From: an uncultured Clostridium sp.
GTDB lineage: Bacteria > Bacillota > Clostridia > Lachnospirales > Lachnospiraceae
NCBI GenBank assembly: GCA_945915475.1
Contig: CAMEFI010000023.1
Coordinates: 1-50,786 of the forward strand
Length of the DNA: 50,786 bases
Reading direction: 5' to 3'
Shown: positions 16,806-26,016 of the stretch, in pieces
Layout of the letters: every line of letters begins with the position of its first letter
Numbering within the stretch: the stretch's first letter is position 1
Notes under the pieces: model-generated
The model's input: the letters and a program-made list of their open reading frames with translations, nothing else
The model's database searches: none
What the model was told of the DNA's origin: nothing
Program-made: the position numbers and the translations under genes

Positions 16806-18167
16806 ATATGTTTTTATTCGGTATTCCGGACGCGATAATTCTTTCCAAACCATAATTCCACATACAATTGCTGCCATCAGATCTGCTACCGGTCCGGCAT
16901 ACATGATTCCGTCAATCCCCATCAATAACGGAAAAATAACAATGAGCGGAAGCAAAAACAGAATTTGTCTTGTCAACGCCAGGAAGCTTCCCCGTTTCGG
17001 CTTACCAATTGATGTAAAAAAATTTGAGCTGATGGGCTGTAAAAAATTAACAAATGTAAAGAAAAGAAATACATGAAAATAACTTGTCGCAAAAGAATAA
17101 TACGTCTCCGATCCATCTCCAAAGATAGAAATAATCTGTCTTGGGAACATCTGAAAAACAATAAATGCAACCACTGCCAACAAAGCACCCCATCCAATCG
17201 CCTTGAAATATGCTTCCCGCACTCTCTTATACTTCTTTGCCCCATAGTTAAAGCTTGCAATAGGCTGTAATCCCTGTGAAATTCCAATAACAAAGGACAT
17301 AAAGACCATATTTACCTTTGTAATAATTCCCGCACATGCAATGGGAATGGATTCTCCATAAACAGACATGGAACCGTAATATTTCAAAGACTTATTCATA
17401 ACAATCTGCACAATCATCATCGCAATCTGGTTGCTACATGGTGCCATGCCCAATGCTGCAATTCGACTGACATTTTCTGCTTTCACAAGGAAATGCTTCC
17501 GCTGAAGTTTCACTGTTTTACAATGTGCCAGATACCAGATGACAAGACCACCGGACACATACTGACCCATAATCGTAGCAAATGCGGCTCCTGACATTCC
17601 CCAGTTAAGTCCAAATACAAAGACAGCATCCAAAATGGTATTGATAATGGCACCACTCAGATTGCAAAGCATTGTAATCCTGGGTCTGCCATCCGCACGG
17701 ATCAAATGCCCACCACCCGTTGCAAGAGTAAGCATAGGAAATCCCAATGCCGTAATCCGCGTATATTCTTTTGCATAGCTTAACACGTCCTCTGGTGAGC
17801 CAAAAAATCGAAGCATTGGTTCCAAAAATACCTCTGCAGCCACACATAATACCAATCCACATAAGAATAGCAACGCTGCTGCGTTACCAAGGAATCCCAC
17901 AGCTTTCTTCTCATCGCCGCTTCCCATGGCAATATTAAATGCCGACGCACCACCAATACCCAACAGTAAAGAGATGGCCAGACAGGATGTCGATAGCGGA
18001 AACGCAATATTGGTTGCAGCATTTCCCAGCTCTCCTATCTTCTGTCCAATAAAGAACTGATCTACTATATTATAAAGCGAACCAACTAACATCGAAATAA
18101 CACTGGGTATCGCAAATGACCGCAGTAATTTATTAATTCGTTCATATCCTAATGGATTCTCATTCAT
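16800..18167 (-). CDS. MATE family efflux transporter
   Basis: A 455-residue membrane protein with about twelve helices in two six-helix halves, beginning NPLGYERINKLLRSFAIPSV. MATE proteins export drugs or metabolites using Na+ or H+; substrate unknown. The ATG at 18167 overlaps the stop of the preceding acyltransferase gene as ATGA, strong evidence for coupling; a longer frame to 18230 would run through the end of that gene. The stop lies next to the spoVT promoter. Confidence 0.9.
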   Translation of the reverse strand: MNENPLGYERINKLLRSFAIPSVISMLVGSLYNIVDQFFIGQKIGELGNAATNIAFPLSTSCLAISLLLGIGGASAFNIAMGSGDEKKAVGFLGNAAALLFLCGLVLCVAAEVFLEPMLRFFGSPEDVLSYAKEYTRITALGFPMLTLATGGGHLIRADGRPRITMLCNLSGAIINTILDAVFVFGLNWGMSGAAFATIMGQYVSGGLVIWYLAHCKTVKLQRKHFLVKAENVSRIAALGMAPCSNQIAMMIVQIVMNKSLKYYGSMSVYGESIPIACAGIITKVNMVFMSFVIGISQGLQPIASFNYGAKKYKRVREAYFKAIGWGALLAVVAFIVFQMFPRQIISIFGDGSETYYSFATSYFHVFLFFTFVNFLQPISSNFFTSIGKPKRGSFLALTRQILFLLPLIVIFPLLMGIDGIMYAGPVADLMAAIVCGIMVWKELSRPEYRIKTYA

Positions 18168-19204
18168 GCAATCTTTCCCTCTTTCTTCTTGTTTACCACA
18201 CTGCGCAGACTGCCGCATATCCTGTCCCATATCACGGAAAATAGCAATGATGTCGCAAAAATCCCCACTGTATATAATGGAATACCAATAAATGCACTCA
18301 TTTCTCTAGGATGTAATTCTAACTTCACAATATCAAGGAATAGAATATGACATAAATATATTGTAAAAGAATGTTTTGCAAGAAAGGAAAGCACCTTCTT
18401 CATACGTTCCTTCAACATATATTTCCCATTTTTTGAGGCATCATAAAAGATTAGACAGGAAGCAACCGCAATCAACACATTTCTATACTCAAAGAAATCC
18501 TCATTGTGTTCACCGGCTTCCATGGTTCTCAAATACGTTGCACCAATAACAATTGCTACACATAGTAACGCCCCCAAAAAACAAACCCACCTCGGAATAA
18601 CAACTTTTTTCAAAGTATGACTGATAATATATCCCATCATAAAGTAACCAAGATAACAGGAACTTCCTACTAACGGAATCTCATAAGTAATTTCCATATC
18701 CGAAAGTGCAATCACATAATCCAAAGCCATGAAACCAAACCACAGAATTACAAAATAGCGCATTAAAAGATCCGGCATATTCTTAAGCATACACTGCAAA
18801 AACGGGAGTGCCACATACATGCCGAGAATTGCATACAGAAACCACAGATGCTTCTTTACCGGTTCCTCAAATATCAGCGAAAAATCATACCCTTTCTCCC
18901 GATATACCAAATTCCAAACATAATAAATTCCACTCCAAAGCACCAGTACACACAGGGTATTCCATGCCCTTTTAATACTTTTTTTAATAAGCAGCACTTC
19001 CGGCAGCAACAAAAAACCACTAATCATAAAGAACAATGGTACCGCCAGCCGGCATACACCATTTACAATGATAGAAAATATATATGATGCATGACTAATC
19101 TCTCCGTATCCTCTGCTATAGTAATTTGTCACATGAATACATACCACCATCACACATGCAAGGACACGGAGAAACTCCATATTATAATTCTTCTCTCTTT
19201 TCAC
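18164..19204 (-). CDS. Acyltransferase family 3 membrane protein
   Basis: A 346-residue protein with about ten helices. MEFLRVLACVMVVCIHVTNY carries the family's Arg and catalytic His, and FFMISGFLLL follows. These proteins O-acylate glycans, peptidoglycan or lipids at the membrane. The start is GTG with AAGGAGG seven bases upstream. It follows the 925-residue fusion gene by 54 bases and overlaps the MATE gene by four. Confidence 0.88.
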   Translation of the reverse strand: MKREKNYNMEFLRVLACVMVVCIHVTNYYSRGYGEISHASYIFSIIVNGVCRLAVPLFFMISGFLLLPEVLLIKKSIKRAWNTLCVLVLWSGIYYVWNLVYREKGYDFSLIFEEPVKKHLWFLYAILGMYVALPFLQCMLKNMPDLLMRYFVILWFGFMALDYVIALSDMEITYEIPLVGSSCYLGYFMMGYIISHTLKKVVIPRWVCFLGALLCVAIVIGATYLRTMEAGEHNEDFFEYRNVLIAVASCLIFYDASKNGKYMLKERMKKVLSFLAKHSFTIYLCHILFLDIVKLELHPREMSAFIGIPLYTVGIFATSLLFSVIWDRICGSLRSVVNKKKEGKIA

Positions 19205-19258
19205 AGAGATGCCTCCTTTATTCTATTTTCAACATATATCTCTTTCCTTACTCCTATA

Positions 19259-22036
19259 TTACTCTTTTACCGCGCCTAATACAATCTGGGAAACAATTCC
19301 TTTTGAAAATAAAATAAAAACTACCGCTGACGGAATCGTTGCAAAAAGTAACATAACAAAAGTTGCCGGATTGGCGCTTGCACCCTTATTCCCTGCCATA
19401 TTTCTTAAATAAATAGCAATAGTCTTAAGTTCCCTCTCTTGCAATATCATAGTCTGTGTCAGGGAATTATTCCAGGAAGTAACAAAGGTAAATATAATCT
19501 GCAAGGATACCGCAGGCTTAATAGCCGGTAAAATAATGCGATTAAATATACCATATTCTGAACAGCCATCAATTCTTCCCGCCTCTGCAATCTCATCGAG
19601 ATGAAGTGTCCGCAGATACATCCGCATAAAAAATACAGTAGACGGCGTTGCAATTGCCGGAACAATTAACGGCAAAAAATTGTTGATGAGTCCAAGCTTA
19701 AACATCAGATTATAGAATCCTATTACACTCACCACTGGAGAAATGGCAAGTGTTGCAATAATGAAACTCCACAGTATCTTTTTGCCTTTAAATTGGAACA
19801 GTTCAAATCCATATGCAGTCATTGCTCCAAAATAGGTTGCCAACAGGCAACTTGATCCTGCAATGACAACAGAATTCCATATAGCTCTTAAAACCGAATC
19901 ATTTGACGTAGTATCATAACTTAAGAAACCTCTCGCATTATCCATAAAATGACCTTCCGGAACAAAGGATAATCCATGTACCAGACTATAAGACGTCCGG
20001 GTAGCATTGATAAACAGAATATAGATGGGTAACACCGTTACAAACGCAATCAAAATAGCTATACTCTCCCGCCATAAATACCGGATTGCATAGTTCGGAT
20101 GTCTCTTTACATACTGCATCAACTTCTTTCCCTTATGCCCCATATCCTTGCAAAATTTCTTTATCTTAGGCAATATCATCGATCTTACATACGGTCGATG
20201 AAGGACAAGGCACAACAGTCTCTGATCCACAGAATGAAGAATCGTTGCTGCAACAACGGAACTGATGAATACTACCAGAATATACATACCGCTTCCTGTG
20301 ATAAAAGTAAAATTCTGCAGAAAAATATTATGAATCAGATATAACTCCAATGAAATCTTACCCAAAAAATCTAATACCTCATTCTTACATCTCACCTTCA
20401 TGCCAATCAAAAGCACCAATAAGAGGAAACTCATAATAAATGGGATCTGCACAAACAAACTCCGAAACTTATCCCCATACATTGGATTATCCGATGTCTC
20501 TGTCCAATATCCATAATGAGTCAACGTATATATTGTAAGTTTATATAACAACGCAAATGATACAACTGCAAATGAAAGTGCAATCACATAATATTTCTTA
20601 AGGAATTGCATAATCGGCTTTTGATAACAACTTACCAACATTCCCACGAAGAATATCATAGTTGCATTATACCACCACTCCCCCTGAAACCAGTAATTTC
20701 CATGCCCAGACATCAGACTTCCAATTACGAATCCCGCGAGAAAAAATCCCATTACAAGAACTGCCACATTCTCCTTCTTAAGATAGCGAAAACAAATATA
20801 AAACACTGTATAGAGTACTGCAATCTCAACAATATACCACATCTGTGTGTTTAATAAAAGGAATCCGGTAATCCAGCCAATCCATTGTCCCAGGGATACC
20901 TGCGGATGTTTCAAACATTCTACAATCAAAAACATGAGGTTACAGACATAAAACGGAATCAAAATAGTAGAAAGACGTTTCTTAAAAAATCCATTCAAAT
21001 AATTCTTTTTCTTATGATAACTGGTCATGAGGCCGTATCCGGAAAAGAAGAAGAAAGCTCCCACAAAACAGATACCAAAATTCTCTAAAATACCAAAAAC
21101 GCCCGCCTGTTCACTACCGATCTGTTGGACCAGATGATGCATGACGATAAGTAGTGCAAAGAATCCCAACAAACTTTTTGAGCAAGAAAGCTCTAATATT
21201 TCTTCATTCCATGTCTTTTCCTCTTTTGCAATCTCCATATTAGACAGCAGAATGTACAATAATGGAATAAGAAATATCCATGATTCAAAAGTAAAATTCT
21301 TAATCATGCTCCACAGATTATCCTCATCGGTTATCTGCTCTCTATCTACAGTCGCATCTCCCACCATAAAATCATTTAAAGATTCCATAACATATTCTTC
21401 CAGATTGGAAAAATACGCGTCTCTTCCTTGCTCTATCTCACTCATGTAATAATAACTGAAGCGGATAAATCTTCCATTCACCACCGTACAACAATCCATT
21501 GTTGTGTCATATTCTTTGTACTTTTTTGCGGAACGCAAGTATTTTGCTACCGCAAAAGATCCCTTCTCATTCTCCAGCAAATAGCATTCTACATCACTAT
21601 CCATCTTATACTCTTCATCCTGTCCAGATATAATATACTGATGCACAACATCCATAAACGCCTTTTTTTGTGCTTCTGTTGCATCCGCCAGATTGTCAAT
21701 TCCTTTCCATTGCTCTATCGGAATCGTATCTGCATATACCTCTAATGTATACAAATATCCTTCCTGAACCGCCGCAAACTGCATATTATATTTTTCCAGC
21801 TGTCCTCGAATACCCTGATTGCCAGTATCCCGAAAGAAACGTTTCCACATCTTCGGTGTACTGAAACTGCAATCACACTCATTCAAATACGTAATCGCAT
21901 TTTTCGAATCCATTACTGTCGTCCCCAGTTCTGAACGCTCTTCTGTCATTCGTCTTCCTGTCAATTCCACCGATAAAGCAATCAAAATCACAATTGCCAG
22001 AAAACTTCCCACTCTCCATTGCATAACCCTCTTCAT
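19259..22036 (-). CDS. Acyltransferase-3 / MalG-type ABC permease fusion protein
   Basis: A single 925-residue frame. Helix ~8-26, then an outer domain (~27-248) with several Cys. An acyltransferase-3 domain spans ~285-605 (IVMHHLVQQ with the likely catalytic His, FFSGYGLMTSY). A basic linker (~620-650) leads to a full sugar-ABC inner-membrane permease (~655-925), with NSVVIAGSS and the ATPase-coupling EAA loop EIAEAGRIDGCSEYGIFNRI at ~816-835. No ABC ATPase, partner permease or binding protein lies nearby. GGGGGAG precedes the ATG. It heads a minus-strand operon with a second acyltransferase and a MATE transporter. Export or modification of an acylated glycan is plausible but unproven. Confidence 0.8.
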   Translation of the reverse strand: MKRVMQWRVGSFLAIVILIALSVELTGRRMTEERSELGTTVMDSKNAITYLNECDCSFSTPKMWKRFFRDTGNQGIRGQLEKYNMQFAAVQEGYLYTLEVYADTIPIEQWKGIDNLADATEAQKKAFMDVVHQYIISGQDEEYKMDSDVECYLLENEKGSFAVAKYLRSAKKYKEYDTTMDCCTVVNGRFIRFSYYYMSEIEQGRDAYFSNLEEYVMESLNDFMVGDATVDREQITDEDNLWSMIKNFTFESWIFLIPLLYILLSNMEIAKEEKTWNEEILELSCSKSLLGFFALLIVMHHLVQQIGSEQAGVFGILENFGICFVGAFFFFSGYGLMTSYHKKKNYLNGFFKKRLSTILIPFYVCNLMFLIVECLKHPQVSLGQWIGWITGFLLLNTQMWYIVEIAVLYTVFYICFRYLKKENVAVLVMGFFLAGFVIGSLMSGHGNYWFQGEWWYNATMIFFVGMLVSCYQKPIMQFLKKYYVIALSFAVVSFALLYKLTIYTLTHYGYWTETSDNPMYGDKFRSLFVQIPFIMSFLLLVLLIGMKVRCKNEVLDFLGKISLELYLIHNIFLQNFTFITGSGMYILVVFISSVVAATILHSVDQRLLCLVLHRPYVRSMILPKIKKFCKDMGHKGKKLMQYVKRHPNYAIRYLWRESIAILIAFVTVLPIYILFINATRTSYSLVHGLSFVPEGHFMDNARGFLSYDTTSNDSVLRAIWNSVVIAGSSCLLATYFGAMTAYGFELFQFKGKKILWSFIIATLAISPVVSVIGFYNLMFKLGLINNFLPLIVPAIATPSTVFFMRMYLRTLHLDEIAEAGRIDGCSEYGIFNRIILPAIKPAVSLQIIFTFVTSWNNSLTQTMILQERELKTIAIYLRNMAGNKGASANPATFVMLLFATIPSAVVFILFSKGIVSQIVLGAVKE

Positions 22037-22091
22037 GTAAAAACTCCCCCCATTTTCTTATATCTCATCACATTATAATACAAACTTTTTT

Positions 22092-22877
22092 TCATTTTCT
22101 GCGTTCCAATTTTGCAGCCCGTAGCATATAACTTGTATTATTTACCATCCAGATCACACACACGCAGAGTATCGGATAAATGCCGGTCTTAAAGATAAAC
22201 ATCCCTACAAATGAAAGAATACAAACCACAATACATGTAATATTGGTATCCTTAAATGCCTTATAAGCCGCTTTGTAAGCCATCATTTTCTGTGCCTCAT
22301 CGCAGCTTGCCAGCCAGACTTCATTGAATTTGAAATCAAAGACATTGCCCTGCTTTTCCGGATTTAAATGCTTTTCCATGTCCACAATTCCTTTTGGAAT
22401 CAGCATACCGGCTGCAAGAACCACAAAAAACAACACACAATCTGCAATAATAACAACCATTTCATAACCGCCATTCTTCCCATAGAAGTTAAACTCTGCT
22501 ATACAGATAATACAGGCAAAAAAGAAAATATTTGCAATCTGCATTATATTGGAAAGAATCATAGGAAAATTCATCTTCTCTTCTAAGGTATCCCACAAAT
22601 CATCATCCTCCGAATTATCCTGCAGCTTCTGATACATCTTTTTGCAGGACAAAAAGAGAACACATACTGCAATCAGGGAAAACACAGCCAGCACCAGATA
22701 AAGCGGCGGCACAGCTTTCGTTAAGCTGCTTTTTACAGCGTTCAACATGGTATCCAGACCTCCGCTTTTCTCACCCTTTGCCACCAGTCTTCCTACCATA
22801 TATCCTGCACCATATAACACTACCATAACCGCAATAAAGGTAATATATATTTTCTTGTTGTTTTCCTTATTCTTCAT
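22092..22877 (-). CDS. DUF3169-type membrane protein
   Basis: A 261-residue protein with about six helices and a mid-section motif FKFNEVWLASCDEAQKMMAYKAAY, fitting the DUF3169 family usually paired with a small XRE regulator. Function unknown. The ATG at 22877 follows GAGG and overlaps the XRE gene's end by 11 bases; longer frames lack a ribosome site. Confidence 0.75.
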   Translation of the reverse strand: MKNKENNKKIYITFIAVMVVLYGAGYMVGRLVAKGEKSGGLDTMLNAVKSSLTKAVPPLYLVLAVFSLIAVCVLFLSCKKMYQKLQDNSEDDDLWDTLEEKMNFPMILSNIMQIANIFFFACIICIAEFNFYGKNGGYEMVVIIADCVLFFVVLAAGMLIPKGIVDMEKHLNPEKQGNVFDFKFNEVWLASCDEAQKMMAYKAAYKAFKDTNITCIVVCILSFVGMFIFKTGIYPILCVCVIWMVNNTSYMLRAAKLERRK

Positions 22878-23085
22878 TTTCCTCACCCTCCACATATTCA
22901 AAAATATCTTCTACATTACAATCGCATGCCTTAGCAAGTTTCAATGCCAGCGTCACCGACGGCGAATAATCTCCCCTCTCAATCTGGCTGATGGTCTGTC
23001 TGGATGTCTGGACTAATCTGCCCATCTCCTGCTGATTCACACCAAGCCTTGCCCGGTATTCCTTTAAGTGATTAGTTAGCGGCAT
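22867..23085 (-). CDS. Small XRE-family repressor
   Basis: A 72-residue helix-turn-helix protein (LKEYRARLGVNQQEMGRLVQ...SRQTISQIERGDYSPS), the short single-domain type often beside DUF3169 proteins. GGTGGAAG precedes the ATG at 23085; the longer frame to 23112 is inside the upstream gene without a ribosome site. It overlaps both neighbours, so the three genes are coupled. Probable regulator of the TGACAAG-box promoter (inference). Confidence 0.88.
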   Translation of the reverse strand: MPLTNHLKEYRARLGVNQQEMGRLVQTSRQTISQIERGDYSPSVTLALKLAKACDCNVEDIFEYVEGEENEE

Positions 23086-23743
23086 CTTCTTCCACCCCAC
23101 TTTTCTGGACAAAATCCAATGTATCTATCTCTGTGCCACTTGCCGTTGCAACACTAATGCCACCCCACATACATGCATACATGAGCCCAAAGCTGAGTCC
23201 CATAGGTATGCTGTCAAAGATAATCCATCCCATGACAAACCCCATGACATAGCCCACAACATATCCCCAGGCACCGCTCTTTGGTTTCTGCAGATTTTTA
23301 CGGTACATCAGTTCTTCGTTCCATTCCACGCCTGCCACCTGTACCCACTCAATCTGATCTTTTAAATCAAATCTTATATCCTTTTCAATCTTTTCCTTAT
23401 ACTCATCCAAGTCCTCTATGCAAATTGCTTTCTTAAACTGCAATGCAGCGGTGCTGTCCCCATACCAGAATTTTTCAAAATCAAATTCTTTATCTCCCAA
23501 TTTTACACCAGAATCCTTTTTTACAAAATAGTCCTCCCGCCTTTCAAAGAGATAGACACCCACCAGCTCTTTCTTTTCGTAAATGCCATATACCCGTCCA
23601 TTTTTCTCCAAGGTGGCAGCAATTTCTTGCTTTAACTCCTCTACGTCTGTGATATCCGAAAGCCTTTTTCCAAACTCCGGCCTATTCAATCTCTTTTGAT
23701 TCACTGTATGGGTATTGAACTGTTTTACTGTACTAATCATCAT
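23072..23743 (-). CDS. Unrecognised membrane protein of the XRE/DUF3169 cassette
   Basis: A 223-residue protein of no recognised family. The N-terminal ~150 residues are soluble and mixed alpha/beta, with a GVYLFERREDYF segment that loosely recalls an acetyltransferase-like fold. Two hydrophobic Gly/Met-rich helices follow (~155-200). The ATG at 23743 has AAGGAG nine bases upstream. An in-frame ATG at 23797 would lie within the operator repeats and only about five bases from the predicted transcript start, so it is rejected. First gene of a three-gene overlapping operon. Confidence 0.6.
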   Translation of the reverse strand: MMISTVKQFNTHTVNQKRLNRPEFGKRLSDITDVEELKQEIAATLEKNGRVYGIYEKKELVGVYLFERREDYFVKKDSGVKLGDKEFDFEKFWYGDSTAALQFKKAICIEDLDEYKEKIEKDIRFDLKDQIEWVQVAGVEWNEELMYRKNLQKPKSGAWGYVVGYVMGFVMGWIIFDSIPMGLSFGLMYACMWGGISVATASGTEIDTLDFVQKSGVEEDAAN

Positions 23744-23768
23744 AGTTCCATTCTCCTTTTCAACCATT

Positions 23769-23863
23769 CTTGTCATTTTGACAACTTTTCTTGTCATCTT
23801 ATGATAAAGTTATACCATATGACAAGTATTCTTGTCAACACTTTTTTGACAAGTTTGTTTGTC
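23769..23863. promoter_or_regulatory. Array of CTTGTCA/TGACAAG operator boxes
   Basis: At least six boxes in both orientations: 23769-23776, 23778-23784, 23790-23797, 23820-23826, 23831-23837 and 23847-23853, with a weaker one at 23857-23863. The pair at 23820-23837 is a perfect 7-bp inverted repeat with a 4-base gap and covers the -35. Likely operator of the adjacent XRE protein. Confidence 0.65.
23809..23838 (-). promoter_or_regulatory. Promoter of the XRE/DUF3169 cassette
   Basis: TTGACA (23833-23838) and TATAAC (23809-23814) with an 18-base spacer on the minus strand. The -35 lies inside the inverted repeat, fitting direct repression. Confidence 0.75.
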
Positions 23864-23869
23864 ACTTTC

Positions 23870-25048
23870 TCAATTCTTTGTCAGCATTCTCTTGTAACTC
23901 AAATCAATTGCAAATGCACCCAACGGAGCGGTCAGCACAATTGCCAGAACTGCTACCGTAAGAACCGTATCTCCACATGCAAATCCAAGAGATAACGGAA
24001 CACCCCCAATTGCAGCCTGTACTGTTGCTTTGGGCATATAAGCCATCATCGCAAACAACCGTTCTCTCCCCTTTAACTTTGTTCCCAGGAGACACACATA
24101 TACACCAAGCATCCGAAATAACAGCGCTCCTGCAATAAGGATAAGTGCCTTCAAACCAACTTTTCCCAGATAACTAATATTCACAGTTGCACCAACCAAT
24201 ACAAACAAAAAGACCTCTGCTGCCACCCACAGTTTTCCATACTTTACTGCCAGCCTCTTTGCTACATTCTCCCTTTTCTTTTGCAGTCCTATTCCGATAA
24301 ACATAATCGCAATGAGTGCAGAAAATGTGACAGGTGTTGTCAATACATCCTCTGCCACCACAAGCAGTAAAGATATACTAAGAATAATAAGCACCTTCAC
24401 CGTATCTCTTATATGTACTCTCTGAAAGAAGAATGCCAACAGTACACCTGACAATATTCCTATCCCTATTCCAAGAAGAATGGACACTGGTATATTAATA
24501 AAACGAATCACGGACGCTCCTTCTCCCTGCATCATTCCCACAAAGGTCGAAAATAGTACGATAACATATACATCATCCACAGAAGCACCAGCTAATATCA
24601 ACTGTGGAATTCCTTCTTTGGTTCCATACCCCTCTTCCATCAGCCTAACCATTCTTGGCACAACTACTGCCGGAGATACTGCAGCCAGAACAGCGCCCAT
24701 AATTGCCGCCTCTAAAACGGTCACTCCCATAAGTCTCGGTGCAATCAAAATCATTCCTATCAATTCAAATGATGCGGGAACAAAGCACATGAGAATCGCC
24801 GGTCTTCCTATTTTCTTTAATCCAGACAGATCTAATCCCAGTCCGGCTCTGGTCAGAATAATAACCAGCGCAATCTTCCGTAACTCCGCTGATATGCCTA
24901 ATATGCTTGAATCTATCAGATTCAGCACATACGGACCAAGAACAATCCCCGTAATCAGCATTCCCAACAAACTCGGAAGCTTAACTTTCTGACATATCCA
25001 TCCCATAGACATGCCGACAATCAAAATTAAAGAAATACTCAGTAACAT
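23870..25048 (-). CDS. Cation:proton antiporter (Na+/H+ exchanger family)
   Basis: A 392-residue membrane protein with about twelve helices, containing GLGLDLSGLKK, AAVSPAVVVPRMV and the buried ASVDDVYVIVLF acid pair typical of CPA-type exchangers. No C-terminal regulatory domain. The ATG at 25048 has AAGGAG seven bases upstream; a TTG one codon earlier is possible but less likely. It follows the MerR gene by 36 bases and may share its transcript. Confidence 0.85.
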   Translation of the reverse strand: MLLSISLILIVGMSMGWICQKVKLPSLLGMLITGIVLGPYVLNLIDSSILGISAELRKIALVIILTRAGLGLDLSGLKKIGRPAILMCFVPASFELIGMILIAPRLMGVTVLEAAIMGAVLAAVSPAVVVPRMVRLMEEGYGTKEGIPQLILAGASVDDVYVIVLFSTFVGMMQGEGASVIRFINIPVSILLGIGIGILSGVLLAFFFQRVHIRDTVKVLIILSISLLLVVAEDVLTTPVTFSALIAIMFIGIGLQKKRENVAKRLAVKYGKLWVAAEVFLFVLVGATVNISYLGKVGLKALILIAGALLFRMLGVYVCLLGTKLKGRERLFAMMAYMPKATVQAAIGGVPLSLGFACGDTVLTVAVLAIVLTAPLGAFAIDLSYKRMLTKN

Positions 25049-25084
25049 CAAAATTCTCCTTTCACTGCTTTGTCCCGCAAAATT

Positions 25085-25939
25085 CTATGCTATGGGAATC
25101 TGTATCTCCGTAAGCCCGTCCATCTCTGTTTTTTTATCCCATACACCATCTATATAGGACTCTCGGATATTTCCACAAATCTCATATCCATTTTCTTCTA
25201 CATACTGAAGCAGTATTGTGTAAGATTTATGTAAAGTATCATAAGAACCCTTGTGGAAAATGCAGGCAGCCTTAGAAATCTCCGGCAACACCTGAAACGT
25301 TACTTTATCAGAATCTTCCTTCTTCTCCGTTACCGCCTCGCAGATTTCAACCAGAATATCCTCTTCCTTAAATCCCGGCTCTAAATAATGCGTAAAGCAA
25401 TACTCCGGAGTGGCACATACACATCCAAGCCGTTCCATCTCCTTTCCTATTTCCGGCATAAGGGAAAACAATGAATCATAAGACGTAATCCTTCTTTCCA
25501 TGGAGCACACAATTACTTCCGGTATTTTCTTAACTAGAACCGGTGCGGATAAGTCTACGTTCTCCTTTGTCAGATAACTTTCCACCTCTGCTAATTCTGC
25601 CGTCAGTCGTGCAATCTCTTTTAATATGTCTTGTTTTTTTCGCTGCAGCAGATTTTTCTCTTCTTCGCCGTTAATAATGCTACGGATATCTTCTATGGAA
25701 AATCCCATATTTTTTAGTGCCAGAATCCGGTGCAGATCTGCAATCTGTCCAGCCTCATAATAACGGTATCCATTTTCTTCATCCACATACACCGGCTTTA
25801 ACAGATTCTGTTCGTCATAGTAACGAAGTGTCTTAATGGTAATGCGATTCATATTTGCAAACATTCCAATCCTGTATAATCTAGGCTGTTCTTTGATGTC
25901 AAAGGATTTATGCTGCTGTTTCATTCTCAAATGCTTCAT
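25085..25939 (-). CDS. MerR-family regulator with GyrI-like effector domain
   Basis: A 284-residue regulator. After a ~20-residue basic extension comes a MerR winged helix (YRIGMFANMNRITIKTLRYYDEQNLLKP), then a coiled coil (~110-135) and a C-terminal GyrI-like ligand domain (~145-284). This BmrR-like arrangement usually senses hydrophobic cations or drugs. AAGGAGG precedes the ATG. A MerR-type operator lies 40-60 bases upstream, suggesting autoregulation, and the antiporter downstream may be its target. Confidence 0.9.
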   Translation of the reverse strand: MKHLRMKQQHKSFDIKEQPRLYRIGMFANMNRITIKTLRYYDEQNLLKPVYVDEENGYRYYEAGQIADLHRILALKNMGFSIEDIRSIINGEEEKNLLQRKKQDILKEIARLTAELAEVESYLTKENVDLSAPVLVKKIPEVIVCSMERRITSYDSLFSLMPEIGKEMERLGCVCATPEYCFTHYLEPGFKEEDILVEICEAVTEKKEDSDKVTFQVLPEISKAACIFHKGSYDTLHKSYTILLQYVEENGYEICGNIRESYIDGVWDKKTEMDGLTEIQIPIA

Positions 25940-25968
25940 AATATTTCCTCCTTTTTCTTGATGAGGCT

Positions 25969-25999
25969 ATGCTATAACCTCCCCTAAGGGACGAGTCAA
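25969..25999 (-). promoter_or_regulatory. MerR-type promoter/operator
   Basis: TTGACT (25994-25999) with either TATAGC at 17 bases or TAGCAT at 19 bases. Between them is an imperfect inverted repeat with core CCCTTAGGG, the usual MerR placement in the spacer. Confidence 0.5.
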
Positions 26000-26016
26000 G
26001 AAGAAATATCCATGTT

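Noticed and set aside
18168-18230. N-terminal extension of the MATE protein
   Set aside because: It reads through the end of the upstream acyltransferase gene, and the ATGA overlap at 18167 is a better start.
23769-23863. CRISPR-like array
   Set aside because: The units are 7-8 bases in both orientations with irregular gaps; there are no cas genes. An operator array fits better.
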